A model generated the notes under the pieces. The model was not told where the DNA came from. It was given only the letters and a program-made list of their open reading frames with translations, and searched no databases. A stretch of 64,000 bases of DNA from Takakia lepidozioides (taxonomy: Eukaryota; Streptophyta; Takakiopsida; Takakiales; Takakiaceae), in NCBI GenBank assembly GCA_030704615.1, contig CM060733.1, positions 44,514,001-44,578,000 of the forward strand, in the 5' to 3' direction. Each line of letters starts with the position of its first letter. The stretch's first letter is position 1. Of the stretch, positions 12,354 through 23,470 are shown piece by piece. The position numbers and the translations under genes were made by a program.

Positions 12354-13760
12354 CTATCTAAGGCATCGTGGACACAACCATTCTCCACTAGGAACCTCCT
12401 CAAGTGGCGGTGTCAAGCATCCCATGTGCCCACCCCTTGAGCATTTGTCACACACCAACATGGTCGCGGCACCACCAGCATGCCCACATAGCATGCAACG
12501 CAACCCTGCAGGTACCACTGCAAGGTTGGGATCTATCCTCCCATCCACATGTGGAAGGTGACATGGCGCACAATTGCGCACATGGTCCTTCCATACCATG
12601 CCATCTCGACCCTCCAGAATCAACACTCCTGAAGACAACACCTCCCGGACCCTTAGAATCACACAACTTGTTGTGACATCCAAGGTCGTAGGCGCTGTCT
12701 GCTGCAGATACACATAGTCCCCAGGATGGAAACGCCGAACACCTGGCCGATATCCCCCTCCACGTATAGTGGCGTACCTCAATGTGTCTCGGTGTTGGGC
12801 AATAGCAAGGTTTTCAAAAGCCATAGGCATGACTCTCTTGAACAACTCTGCCTGCTGGGCACATGCTTGTGTCCACACATCCGGATCATCAAGGTTGAGG
12901 ACTACTGCAGTCTCCCTGCGAATAGATGCAGGCAAATCTGGCTCTCGGCCAAAGAGAAGGAAATAAGGCGAGAACGAGGCAAGTGATGCTTGCTTGCTAA
13001 ACCTGTAGCCCATGGCCAACCAAGGTAGCTGAAGGTCCCAATCTCCCAAGTGTCCCTTCTGCAAGCCATACTTGCGCAAGCCTCGTTTGACTGTTTGCAC
13101 AACCCTCTCGGCCAAGCCATCAGCCTCGGGATGATCCCGAGAAGTAGTGCGGTGATCTATCAAGGCTTGCTCACAAAGCCTGAAACTCCCCAAGAACTCT
13201 CTCCCCTGGTCCGTGAGTACCTCGGCTGGAGCACCAAATTGGCTAAGCACTCGATCTAAGAATGCATACGCAGCCCCCTCACTTGCCTTGTCAGGCAATG
13301 CCACCAGTTCAATCCATTTGGAGAAATGTTCCACCATCACCAGCACATACTTGTTATGGCGAATCGTCAGTGACAATGGGCCTGCGAAGTCAAGACTCCA
13401 ACGATAGCCCAAACCCATAATGGTAAAGGATGCAATTGTGGAGTAGGTGCATTGAAAGAAGCCCGCACTCTATCACACACCATGCACCTTGCCACTAACT
13501 GTTGCACATCCGTGTGCATGCCCCGCCACCAATACTGTCTTTGCAGCAAACTATGAGTGCGCCGCACCCCAAAATGTCCCAACTCCTCATGGGCATGACG
13601 TACCAATCGCGCTCGTTGTGTTGGATGAGGCACAATCCTCACTCGTCCATCCTCCCATACTCGGAGTAGATGAGTCCCCTCCCACTTGAACCTCTTGGCT
13701 CGTTGTAGGATCCGATCTCTCTCCTTAGCAGTCACACTGGCTGCTGTCTCTCCAGTACGA
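12354..13760 (-). pseudogene. Gypsy copy A integrase with C-terminal PHD finger
   Basis: The longest intact frame of the element (12354-13418, 354 codons) holds the integrase core: first Asp in SLDFAGPL, second in LTDQGREFLG, and the Glu after DHPEADGLA. It continues through the C-terminal beta domain (RFHPGDYVYL). The HHCC zinc finger lies upstream in another frame (HEELGHFGVRRTH then CMVCDRVR, about 13480-13610). The frame ends with a C4HC3 PHD finger at about 12360-12500 (CMLC, VCDKC, H-x2-C, WLCPRC) where chromoviruses carry a chromodomain. Integrase joins element DNA to the host genome; a PHD finger would be expected to read histone H3 tails. The frameshift between zinc finger and core shows decay. 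Confidence 0.88.
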
Positions 13761-13963
13761 AGGTAGGCCAACACTGCTGCATCTTCATGTACATCCTTAG
13801 CACCACCAAGCTCCTCACTGATCTCTGGATCGTCATGCACACTATCTCTATGACCAATCACATGGGATGGACCAGCTTGAGCTCCCATTGCTAGAATGCA
13901 TAAAAAGGCAGATGTGTGCCATCCTGGCACCATCTCCTCGTCCGTCTCACCATGCCAACGAGC

Positions 13964-14330
13964 TCATGTATCATCAAGCTCACTTGTGCATGGATTGCGA
14001 CTCAATCCATCCGCATCCCGGTTGACTATTCCGGCTCGATGCACCACCTGGAAGTCGTACTCTTGAAGTGCCCACCGTGCAAGCTTCCCTGTAAGCTTGT
14101 CTGACTCCATCAACCACTTCAATGGTTGGTGATCCGTGACAAGGGTGAAGAGATTGCCATAGAGGTAGCATCTAAAATGTGTCACTGCCCATACTGCAGC
14201 TAGACACTCCCCTTCATAGGAACTATACTTCGCCTCGGCATCATTGTTCGAGCGGCTAGCATATGCCACTACGAACTCTCTCCCTCATCATCCACTGTGT
14301 GAGCACTGCTCCAATCCCCAGCATACTCCA
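13964..14330 (-). pseudogene. Gypsy copy A RNase H domain
   Basis: The frame at 13964-14269 reads MAYASRSNN, then YEGECLAAVWAVTHFRCYLY (catalytic Glu) and LVTDHQPLKWLM (Asp), ending in QVVHRAGIVNRDADGLSRNP. This is the Ty3/gypsy-type RNase H that removes RNA from the RNA:DNA hybrid. The domain's first Asp segment lies beyond a frame break near 14280. Confidence 0.85.
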
Positions 14331-15330
14331 ATCCGTATGTAGCTGGAAAGACCGCCCCGAATAGGCCGCCTCAGAATAGGCGCAGAAGTCAATCGAGCCT
14401 TGAGTTCCTCAAAGGCTTCCTCCTGCTCCTCCTCCCACTGCCACTCCTGACCCACCTTGGTCAACTTGGTAAGAGCCTTTGCAATGCTGCTAAATCCCTT
14501 GACAAACCGTCGATAGTAGTTTGTCAACCCCATGAAAGCACGAAGAAAACACAATGGGGCGTGGAATGCGTGCAATGGCCTCCACCTTCGTCTTTTGAAC
14601 ACCCAATCCTCCAGGGTATATCATGTGGCCCAGATACTCAATCTGGTTGTGGAAGAACTTGCACTTCCCAGGTGCAATTTCAACCCATGCGCTCTCAAGC
14701 GCTCAAACACCATCTGAAGGTGTTCTCGTGCTCCTCAATCGTAGCACTAAAGATGATGATGTCATCAATGTAGCACCGGGCGAAGTCTAGCCCCGCAAGA
14801 ATCCTATCCATGACCCTCTGAAACTCTGCAGGAGCATTCTTCAACCCAAACGGTAGGAACCGCCATTGGTACAAGCAATCCTTCCATGTTGGTCAATCCC
14901 CCAGAATGTCGTCTTTTGCTTGTCAGCCTCTTTGATTGGCAACTGGTGGTAACCGGATCGCAAGTCCAATGTGCTAAACACCTTTGCATGCCCAATGGCA
15001 TCAAAGATCTCCTCTGGAGTTGGCATGGCATATCTATCGGACTTAGTCTGACGGTTCACAGGACGGTAGTCCCACACATCCTCCTTTCTGTCCAATTGCC
15101 ATATATCCTTCTTAGCTGGCATCACCGTTGCCGAGGCATACTCCCCGCCTGACAACTCCACCAATCCAGCTTCGAACAACTCCATAGTCCGTGACTGGAT
15201 CAAAGACCTCTCCATATCACTATACCTGTAGGGCCTTCGAAAAATTGGCGTGTCACTTGCCAAATCAATACGAATCTCCTGGCCCTTCAAACTCCCCAAA
15301 TCCTTCAAACCGAAGGCAAAGCAATTTCTA
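14331..15330 (-). pseudogene. Gypsy copy A reverse transcriptase
   Basis: Fragments in several frames cover the domain: FRRPYRYSDMERSLIQ, then STLDLRSGYHQLPIKEADKQ (14841-15308). The catalytic YIDD is encoded at 14772-14761, and the thumb/connection has FMGLTNYYRRFVKGFSSIAK (14288-14602). The order and motifs are those of Ty3/gypsy RT. Frameshifts near 14600 and 14840 and a few missing codons show it is dead. Confidence 0.88.
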
Positions 15331-15770
15331 TAAGCCCTTAGAAATCGCTGGATCCTCCGCCTCTCTCCTCCGGTGACTGTAGGTCCAACATCTGGTTCCC
15401 AGTTGTCCTCAGTGACTGCAACCTTGGGTACACCAGGCTTGGAGGTAGGAGACGCATCCTTTGGTTGCTAGATAGCAACCTCTTGGGCCTTGTCCGCCCA
15501 CCCTGACTGTGGCGTAGCCTCCACTTGCTCCGCCATAGCCACCTTGAGAACATCCTCTGGGGAAGAAACATCTTCAACCTCTTCAAAAACCTTAGCCACC
15601 TTGGCCTCCAACTGATCCTCAGTGTATGGCTCTCCCCACTCCTCATACTATTGCTTGAGAGATCCGTCTCGGTTGGCAGAGAGGGTGCAATATCCAATGG
15701 GAGAGCGGAAGTAGCCACCAATGCTTGCAATCTCCATTGCTCAGCCATACACAAGCCATGACCCATGTCA
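15331..15770 (-). other. Linker between methyltransferase and RT in gypsy copy A
   Basis: About 440 bp of low-complexity acidic/Thr-Ser coding remnant separates methyltransferase motif X from the RT. The equivalent stretch in copy B (about 26040-26450) is Glu/Ala-rich. No domain was recognised. Confidence 0.45.
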
Positions 15771-16690
15771 AGCAATTGAGATCAATTGCCTGACCCAACA
15801 CCTGGCGTCGTGATGCCTCTGACAGAGCTGGCACAGCTGTAGTGCCCGTGGCAAATCCCATTGCCCGCTCTCGCTCATCCGCATTGGGCTCCACCAATTG
15901 CTGTAGCACACTGTCCCAAATCAACCCAGGACCATTGTCTCAAAAAGCATGAGACGAGGGAAAGCTCATGAGCGTAGGCAAGGCTGCACGTGGCTGCCCC
16001 ACTCGATTGACCACCGCCAAAGATGGACGATCATCATGTCGCACTCTCTGTGGTTGCCTCCCTTGGTCCAAAATGCCCTCAACCGTGAGGTTGGGTGGCC
16101 GTTGAATGGAATCATAGGCTCTCTTGAGCAACTCTGGTGGTGCAAGATTGGTCCACCACAACCTAGGCCTATGTGCCCGTGAACCCACTGCAGCTGCATC
16201 CAATAATACAGCTGGTCCAATCCATGACCGGATCTGATGTACACTGGCCATAACCCTGGCTCGAGAATCCCCCATGAGAGGAACATTCTCCAGGATGTAA
16301 GCTGGAGGTTGCACTTGCCTCACTGCAAGTCACGCAACACTCGCACATCTCCCAAAACAATGCGATCGTGCATCATGCAAACCATTACCATGACCTGCGG
16401 GTGAATGTCCTTGGCAAGGCCATCCAGCTATCACCAAGTCAATGGCACCATGCTGGTCCAAATCATCCGCCTCCAGCAAGGTAATGTCTGCTGGCAAGGC
16501 CTTTTGGTACCCTTGAATTGCTGAGAGAGGCAACAACTCAGGATACATGGCGCATGGAAACACGCCGAGCAATCTCATCCTTCTCCACTACTTGCGTACT
16601 TTGATTCCTGCTTGCAACACTCCTGCAAGCCCAGTGCTCATGCCTCCAAACAGGTCTAGCAAAAATGCTGAGTCAGGTTGTTGCCAGATA
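15771..16690 (-). pseudogene. C5 cytosine DNA methyltransferase domain within gypsy copy A
   Basis: Motifs appear in the standard, non-permuted order on the minus strand. Motif I (DLFGGMSTGLAGVLQAG) is near 16660-16610. Motif IV (DLVIAGWPCQGHSPAG), with the catalytic Cys of PCQ, is at about 16419-16411. Motif VI (YILENVPLM) is near 16290, motif VIII (RPRLWWTNL) near 16170, and a motif IX/X segment (ERERAMGFATGTT, then EASRRQVLGQA) at about 15870-15790. The RRQ-LGQ form of motif X and the short target-recognition region resemble DNMT3/DRM-type enzymes; PCQ resembles bacterial enzymes. A C5 methyltransferase flips out cytosine and methylates it using S-adenosylmethionine. At least one stop (near 16600) and frame changes make this copy nonfunctional. 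Confidence 0.88.
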
Positions 16691-16949
16691 ATAGGCACTG
16701 TCCAATGGAGCTAATTGAGGAGGTCCAGGTGATGTAACTGAACTCCCCTCACCTACCGATGGGAAGGCCTCCTGCCATGCTTGTTGCACACACTGGCTTG
16801 CCACTCGCTGCAAATCCCCAACTGTATTCCATAGTGAGCTATGCACAGGAACATGAGGAAGCAACTCAGCCTTGTATGCCAATTTCTTATCCTCATCAAG
16901 TGGTGGCCTATCATCTGCATGGTGATTGCCCTTCCAAGCGCTAACCACC

Positions 16950-17520
16950 CCAAGCCACCCACCTTGAGAATGCAGCCAATGTGGGCATCATTATTCCTAT
17001 GATCACCGCTACATTCCAATAAACCGCACTGGGAATAGTGCACGTCGACCATCCCTGACGCCATTCCGGCCTGTAGGATGTCGTTTCCGCCCAAAAGTCC
17101 AAAGTAAAGCCCATGGGTACAACACAGCCCCACCAACAAGCACATCATAGGACATCGCGTCCGTAACATGGCTTTAGTTCATGACTGAGCGTCGTAAGAT
17201 GATCCGGCTTGCAATCGAATTTAAGAGAGCTCATGGCGTGAAATCCTCGCGTCTTTTCTGACACACCCAAAGATGTTGAATTTGGAAAGGGCAAGGCTCC
17301 AATCCGCCTCTATAAGGCCCAAGCCTGCAAATTGCTGCTCTCCCCAACATCAATGGCTGGCTCCTGAGTCCAACAAGACCCGCGTGGCCTATACCTCCTC
17401 CCGGTGGCCCACCCAATTGACAACACTCCATCCTGATTGTCCACCGGACTACCCCAGAGTCACCATACTTGCGTTCAATGACTGGCCTAGCTAGCAATTC
17501 CTGCAACCTTCCAGTCTACC
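16950..17520 (-). pseudogene. Gypsy copy A aspartic protease remnant
   Basis: The minus strand encodes QPLMLGRAAICRLG after a damaged active-site segment; the copy B counterpart reads LLDSGAQPLILSRAAIAGLG. A second conserved stretch, with a hydrophobic run before PMGFTLDF in copy B, corresponds to about 17130-17040 here. The retroviral-type protease matures the polyprotein. A frame change at the DSG site would inactivate it. It lies directly upstream of the methyltransferase. Confidence 0.75.
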
Positions 17521-17699
17521 GCTGCCATGGCGTAGCTGTGGCTGTCTTCACCCTTGAATCCAGGGCATCTAATGCATTGCAACTAATCCGCTATCCCCGC
17601 AGATAGTCCAATGCATCACCACTCTAACAGAGTATAGTGCCAGTCTAAACACTGCAGCTGGCCACATCCGACATTGCCTTGTCGTGGCAGAAAACAATG

Positions 17700-19265
17700 G
17701 AGCTTGGTAATTGTCGTAGCCGCCCCAACAATGTATGGCCGCACCTTGCTTTGCCAGTACCACCCACTGCATTTCCCGAGCCATACCGGTTTGTCTCCCC
17801 AATGGCACTCGTGCTCACCTCTAATACAATGGGGGGAGCGGGTGCCATGATGGCATTAGTTGGCACGTCTCAGCCAATGTGAAAGACTGTGGAAGCCTTG
17901 TCTGCCGACTGGCTTCCCATCTTTGGGATCAAAATCCACATCTGTTCCTCTGGTTCAGGAGCAGCGTTGCTGCTCGGTGACAGAGCTGCAAAGTCCACAT
18001 GCAATGAGTCATGCAAGTGCGGCTCCACAGGGCTTGAACCTCAAGCCTTGGAGCTCGCGCAACATGAGTAGTGGCCATGGCAGCAGGACGTTGCTCTAGC
18101 TGGGCAAAGTCTATCCACCATGCCTTGGTATGACCTAGACCCTGACCTTGTGCTCCTTGGTTTTGGTTACGACCTCCACCCCGGCCTCTGCCTCCTCTAC
18201 CTCTCTGGACTACTGCCTCGTCCTCGGCCACCATTGTTCCTTGGAACTGGCCTGGCCATAGCTCAGGATGCAAGCCATAACAATGGGCCTCCTCATGCCC
18301 TACTTTCTTACAATGCCCACATTGTAGTTGTGTAGGCTGGGCCTTCGTGCCGACCCTTTGCCTCTCTCCGGGCAAATCTTTCCTTGACATGGGGCCCTCC
18401 AAATCCAACAAGTCACACCCAACTGTTGTTGGCCTGAGAATGAGAAAGAGACCTCTGCATCTGAGATCCTATTTGCCTTCCTTCGGCTCATCTGAGCCTC
18501 ATTGTTGCCTTGAACACGTTGGGATAGTGGTTGTTGTTGGCTAGAGCCCACTTTGTTGTGTCTCTTGCCAAACCCCACATAACCACTCGACCTCCACCAT
18601 ATTGAGCTCTTCCGCTCTGCCAGCAAAAACACATTTGCTAAGGTGGGTGGTCCACTTGTAGGAGAGTTTGCATCCCGCACCCTTCTCCTAAGCTCCTTGT
18701 CCAGGATCCCATACCAAAACTGACTGCCTGAGCTTCTGTAACCCATTGGGTCTTACGTTTATCAAGTGTCTCATGCGGGTGTAAGCCTCCCTCAAACTCT
18801 CAGTAGACCTTCGTTAGAACTCTTGCAAAGCTCCGCACACTTCTCTGTCATTATCCCTTGGTAGTTTCTCTCAACTCCTCGAAAGAACTCCACAACTGGG
18901 TTAAAGGCAGGAGGCACGGGTGTTGGGTGTGTTGCGAGCAGGAGCTTGAGTGGGATTTCCCAGCTATTGTTATACCACTTGTCCCACTACTAGTGCTTGC
19001 AGTTGGAGATGTTTGTATAGCTGATGGGTGTCGTCGTGCCCTTGTGCCTCTAGTGATGGAGACATAGGTAGGTGACTAATACTCTCGCCATGCTCATCTC
19101 CACCGCAGTCCCGCCTAAATCATGGTAATCATCCTGGGCGGCCCTCAAGGGGCTGGAATAGCCCCTTCCACGCCATAAAGGGCGTAAACAGTTGTGGATT
19201 CGGCATTGTTGCAAATCACACCAACTGTCAACTCTGTATGAAGTCATCAAGCTCGAGGTGCCCAC
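17700..19265 (-). pseudogene. Gypsy copy A gag with CCHC zinc knuckle
   Basis: A capsid-like segment (QFWYGILDKELRRRVRDA) lies near 18720, and a nucleocapsid knuckle of C-x2-C-x4-H-x4-C type (CGHCKKVGHEEAHC) at about 18321-18280. It is followed by an Arg/Gly-rich stretch (RGRGGRGRGGGRNQNQGAQG). The N-terminal part (to about 19265) is fragmented over several frames. Gag packages the element RNA. Copy B has lost this region. Confidence 0.78.
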
Positions 19266-19460
19266 AGCTCCAGAGTTACCTACGTGGCCCCCTTGGTAGG
19301 CTCATACATCTCCTCCATCGTATCCCAAAGAATGGCACGAAAAGACTTGCACCCTCGGCGAGGAATCCTCCCGACTCCGAGTCTGAACCTGTGACCTTCC
19401 TCAAGAAGACACTGAACGGTGAAGGTGGCCTAAACCGCACACCTCATCTTGTGTACCACT

Positions 19461-20290
19461 AGTATCGCTGGTGCTCGCATACGGCACTCCCATCAGCAAT
19501 TGGTGGCACCTCCGTGATGAACTCACAAACCAACGGTTGTCAACCTGTCTCTAATCCCCACTCTCTACAATGGTAAACCGGCACTAGTACATATTAACGT
19601 TTTTAGACTACGGGTGATATAAACCGTGGTAACCATGACTAATACGTGACTACATATGTGACGAAAACCATTGTTGGGCGAAATTTAATATATTTTAATC
19701 TAAACATATTACTACATGACTAGGAGCCGCGGCAAACGTGTTGCCAAGAACAGAGGCTTGGTTTATATAACTAGTAGTCATATGCACTATTACACGTAAA
19801 CAAGTGCTACATAAGCTTATGACTAAATGACTACACCATTACTACACATTGATGACATGCCATACAAGCTTATGACTACATGAGTACATGAGGTTTCACA
19901 GCTCTGTTTTAATGAATACACAACTACACGTGGCATCTTAAAGCATATACATGAAGGGTCATCAATCGGATGACCTCATCCATCTTATTCTAACGAAGCA
20001 CTTGTGTCCATTGGAATGACACAAAGTGCCAAAAAGTTAAAAAAATTCAAAAAGTTGCTTTAGGGTTGCCCACGTTGAGCCGTGAAACAGGGTTGGGACT
20101 TAGCCTCCTTTTGACGCCCGTGCTACGATCTGTTTTATTTTCGTAGTATCAAGCCGAAGCAGTGAGAACTTGTGTCATGAAACGCCATGATCGCATGATA
20201 TGCAATGCAGGGGCGTGGGATAGAGGCTTTGCGAGCAAATGATGCAGGAAGGGCGAGGATATGCAAAGGGGGGGCATGGTACATATAGGT
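19461..20290. other. Noncoding AT-rich stretch to the right of gypsy copy A
   Basis: I found no gene and no sequence resembling the copy A LTR, so the 5' LTR is absent or deleted. Short words such as ATGACTACA recur between 19630 and 19920 without a clear period. Confidence 0.5.
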
Positions 20291-21190
20291 TCGGAGAACG
20301 TATGAGCAAATAATGAGGGAAATGATGAAGCCGGGCCGGGTTGTGTTTGCAATGCGTGTGCGGGCCTGGCAGCCCTGGAAAAGGGTTAAAAGGTCCATGG
20401 TGCCATTGTCAAATTTGGAATGTACCAATGGTCATTCTGAACAATACCTAGTGGACATGTATGCCAAATGTGGCAGTATTGAGGATACAAACGGAGTGTT
20501 TGAGAATATGACTGAACGAGATATCGTGTCCTGGAGTGTGATGATCGATGGATAATCCCCAGCATGGAGGCCTTGGAGATCTATGAGCAAATGATGCAGG
20601 AAAGGTAAAGCCAGACCTGTCACATTCGTTTGTATATGCAATTCGTGTGTGCGAGCCTGGCAGCCCTGGAAAAGGGCAAAGGTGACATCATCAGAGCTGG
20701 AATTGTACCCGACATCATTATGAACATGCACTCGTGGACATGTATGCAAAATGTGGTGCATCGAGGATGAGAGGGAGTTTTTCAACAGTATGGTTAAACG
20801 AGATGTGGTGTTGTGGAACACGATGCTTGCGGGGTATGCACAACAAAGCCGCGGGAAGGAGGCTATGGAGACCTATGATCAAATGATGGCGGAAGGGGTG
20901 AAGTCATCACGTTTGATGGCATTGGAAATGCATGTGCAAGCCCTGGCAGCCCCTGAAACGGGCAAAGAGTCCATGGTGACTTGTTCATAGCAGGAATTGT
21001 ACCCGATGTCATTCTGACAGTCTCTCGTGGACATGTATGCAAAATGTGGGTGCATCGAGGATGCAAAGGGAGTGTTCAATAGTATGGTTGAACGAGATGT
21101 GGTGTCGTGGAGTGCGATGATTGCTGGATATGCACAACAAGGGCGCGGGATGGAGGCTTTGAAGACCTATGAGCACCTTCTTCAACACAT
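20290..21190 (+). pseudogene. Decayed PPR gene fragment
   Basis: Pentatricopeptide signatures occur in shifting frames: VDMYAKCGSIEDTNGVFENM with ERDIVSWSVMIDG (about 20450-20555), GYAQQSRGKEAMETYDQMM (about 20830-20885), then VDMYAKCGCIEDAKGVFNSM with ERDVVSWSAMIAGYAQQGRG (about 21020-21160). Stops and frameshifts separate them, and neither start nor E/DYW tail is present. The motifs closely match the intact PPR gene at 49340-52012, so this is a relict of the same subfamily. Confidence 0.85.
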
Positions 21191-22196
21191 TTCAGCCTGT
21201 TTTCCCTGTTATCAGAGTCGTCCTTAATTTTTAGGTTGAATTCTACAGCAACAGCAACACAACTGATAAAATCAGGCACTGGTAATCAATGCATTCACCA
21301 TTCATTGCACCTCCCCTTCTCACTTTTCCCCCTATTTTTTTTGCTCTTATCAGAATTGGCCCTAAATTTCTATGTTGAATTCTGCAAGTTAGCTGGTTAG
21401 TTTGGGTGGAGTATGGGGGAGATGTCAACCCTGATTTGACAGTTTTAGTGTATTATGATAGGATGTTCTTTATCTCAGAAGTGTATGTTTCTCTTGCACA
21501 CTTTGTCAGAATCACCTGGTCTGGGCTCTTGGCTCCTGTTAGTACCATGATTTGGTATGCTTCCTGATGTTTACAAGGTTCTTGGGAGAGTCAGCTTGTA
21601 GGTCTTAACAGACCGGTTTCAATCTGTGCCCGCTCAGCTGCACCGTGGTGGTTCTCACAAACCAATTCGACATTACCTGACTACAGACACAAGCAACACA
21701 CACAAGAGGTCCTCTTGGATTCACGGTCAGTCAAATCCTCCATGGGTCATGACACAAGGTTGAGGACAATGTGGTGAGGGAACCTTCTTCTGTCCACCTA
21801 TTTCAACCTGTTTTGCCCTCTCATCGGACTCGGCCCTGAGATGCATATTGAATGTTGTAAATTAGCTCGTTGGGTGGATCTGTGGTGGTTTGGGGTGACT
21901 TGACAAGTTTCTGCCGATGTGGCAGCACAAACAGCACACACGAGGTCATTTTGGGTTGATGGTCGGTTAAATCCTCCATGCGTCATGAACAAAGGTCAAG
22001 GACATTGTGGTGAACGCACCTTCTTCTTCAACCTTTTGGCGGTCTGTTTTGCACTCTCATCATTAGGGTTGGGGTATTTGCTGGAAGAACTTCACGCAGT
22101 CGGTGTCAGCTGAAGGACTGTCAGGCAGGGATAGCTGAAAGACTAGGGATAGAGGTCCAGATCCATCCAAGAGGACCGGGTTTCAAACATAAGATT
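21190..22196 (+). pseudogene. Degenerate repeats with two relicts of the PPR PDF-motif exon
   Basis: Two segments (about 21687-21780 and 21918-22016) match each other and match 49691-49805, the 5' part of the intact PPR gene's second exon. In one frame the first reads THKRSSWIHGQSNPPWV; the second reads THTRSFWVDGRLNPPCV. The corresponding intact peptide is RTKEVLWIEGSSNPPWV. TTCTTC...CAACC...GTTTT words recur near 21180, 21788 and 22020, suggesting larger diverged duplications. There is no open gene. Confidence 0.6.
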
Positions 22197-22773
22197 TGTC
22201 GTGCACCTAAGCATCGTGCCACAACATACATCGCTGTCCACCACACAATCTAAGCACACAATCCTAGCAAGCTAAGAGATGAGAAATGAGAGAAGTAGAG
22301 GACAATGAAAGCTCTCAAAGCATGAAGCAATCACATGAAGAACAAGCCCTAGTCCTTCCAAGTGAAATCCACTCTATCACATAAACTAAGTCAAGCCAAG
22401 GGCACCTTTGCTAAAGGAATCCACCCTACAAAGCCCTCAACACACTCCCTCTCAATACCTAGAGCTATGGAGGTGAGAGAAGCTCATGGAGGCTCAACTA
22501 CAAGAAGATGAGCCTCCTCAACACTCACAAGGGGAAAACCTATCTCCATGTCTCAAGTGAGGCTCGACACCTCACTTGGCATGTGAGACCAAATGAAGTC
22601 CCAACACACAAAATATAAATATAAATATCTAAATGTCTAGTTAACTAGAAGTAGGTAATTCTAGATAACCATGACTAAAACCATGACAGCTGTCGTGCAC
22701 CTAAGCATCGTGCCACAACATACATCGTTGTCACCACACAATCTAAGCACACAATCCTAGAAAGCTTACCACA
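22197..22773 (-). repeat. 3' LTR of gypsy copy B
   Basis: Bounded by TGTCGTGCACC and TTACCACA on the plus strand and followed by the polypurine-tract complement. About 80 bp from one end is repeated at the other (22197 onward and 22693-22773), as in copy A, although the left repeat lacks its last few bases here. The inner part shares long words with the copy A LTR (AGAGCTATGGAGGTGAGAGA) but has a different left segment. Confidence 0.72.
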
Positions 22774-23029
22774 ATCGCCCCCCTAGCTGGTGGTTAGGTC
22801 CCTCTAACTCCAGATAGCTACAAGATGTAATAGCCACAGCCGTACTAAGTCCTCCATCACTGTCCCTATTGTACTCAAACTCTATAGACCAAGAGGCCGG
22901 GTAAAGAGCAACCCCATCGTTAGTTGCCGTCTTGCAATCTGTGAACTTGAGTCAGGATCTCGTGTGTTGGTCTCCTAGTAGCTTGGCCTTGCATTTCTTG
23001 TTAGCCTTCCATGGTTGTATCCACTCCCA

Positions 23030-23470
23030 CTATCCAATGCAATGCGGACATAACCAATCCCCATCAGGAACCATCTCAAGAGGTGGAGTCAAGCATCCCA
23101 TATGCCAACCTCTAGAGCATTGATCACACACTAGCATGGTGGCTGCCCCTCTAGCAGACCCACACAACATGCACCTCAAACTTGCAGGTACCACTGCCAG
23201 GTTTGGGTCAACCCTTCCATCAACATTTGGAAGGTGACATGGCGCGCAATTACGCACATGGTCCTTCCAAATCATGCCATCCCGACCCTCCAAGATCATG
23301 ACTCCTGAGGGAACACCTCTCGAACCCTCAAAATAGTACGTCCTGCAGTCACATCCAAGGTCGTAGGAGCAGTCTGCTGCAGATAAACATAGTCACCAGG
23401 GTTGAATCTCCGAACCCCAGGACGATAGCCCCCACCACGTATGGTAGCTTACCTCAACGTATCACGATGT
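23030..23470 (-). pseudogene. Gypsy copy B integrase C-terminal domain and PHD finger
   Basis: The frame at 23030-23299 opens at the end of the integrase beta domain (ILEGRDGMIWKDHVRNCAPC) and closes with a complete C4HC3 PHD finger at about 23036-23180: CMLC, VCDQC, H-x2-C in RGWHMGC, and WLCPHC. It keeps the same spacing as copy A. Conservation of all eight zinc ligands in two diverged copies argues that the finger was under selection while the family was active. Confidence 0.86.

Larger units (their letters stand above)
11555..19460 (-). mobile_element. Ty3/gypsy retroelement copy A encoding a methyltransferase and a PHD finger (decayed)
   Basis: Reading the minus strand: gag with a zinc knuckle, aspartic protease, DNA cytosine methyltransferase, reverse transcriptase, RNase H, integrase, PHD finger, 3' UTR, polypurine tract and 3' LTR. 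RT before RNase H before integrase is the Ty3/gypsy order. Frameshifts and stops break the polyprotein in several places, so the copy is inactive. The 3' LTR is at the left end (11555-12092). The right end is uncertain; no 5' LTR was found up to 22 kb. Copy B at 22197-28170 has the same layout. Confidence 0.9.

Noticed and set aside
15771-16690. The methyltransferase as a host gene with a gypsy element inserted beside it
   Set aside because: Two diverged elements have it in the same orientation and position, between protease and RT, so it belongs to the element.
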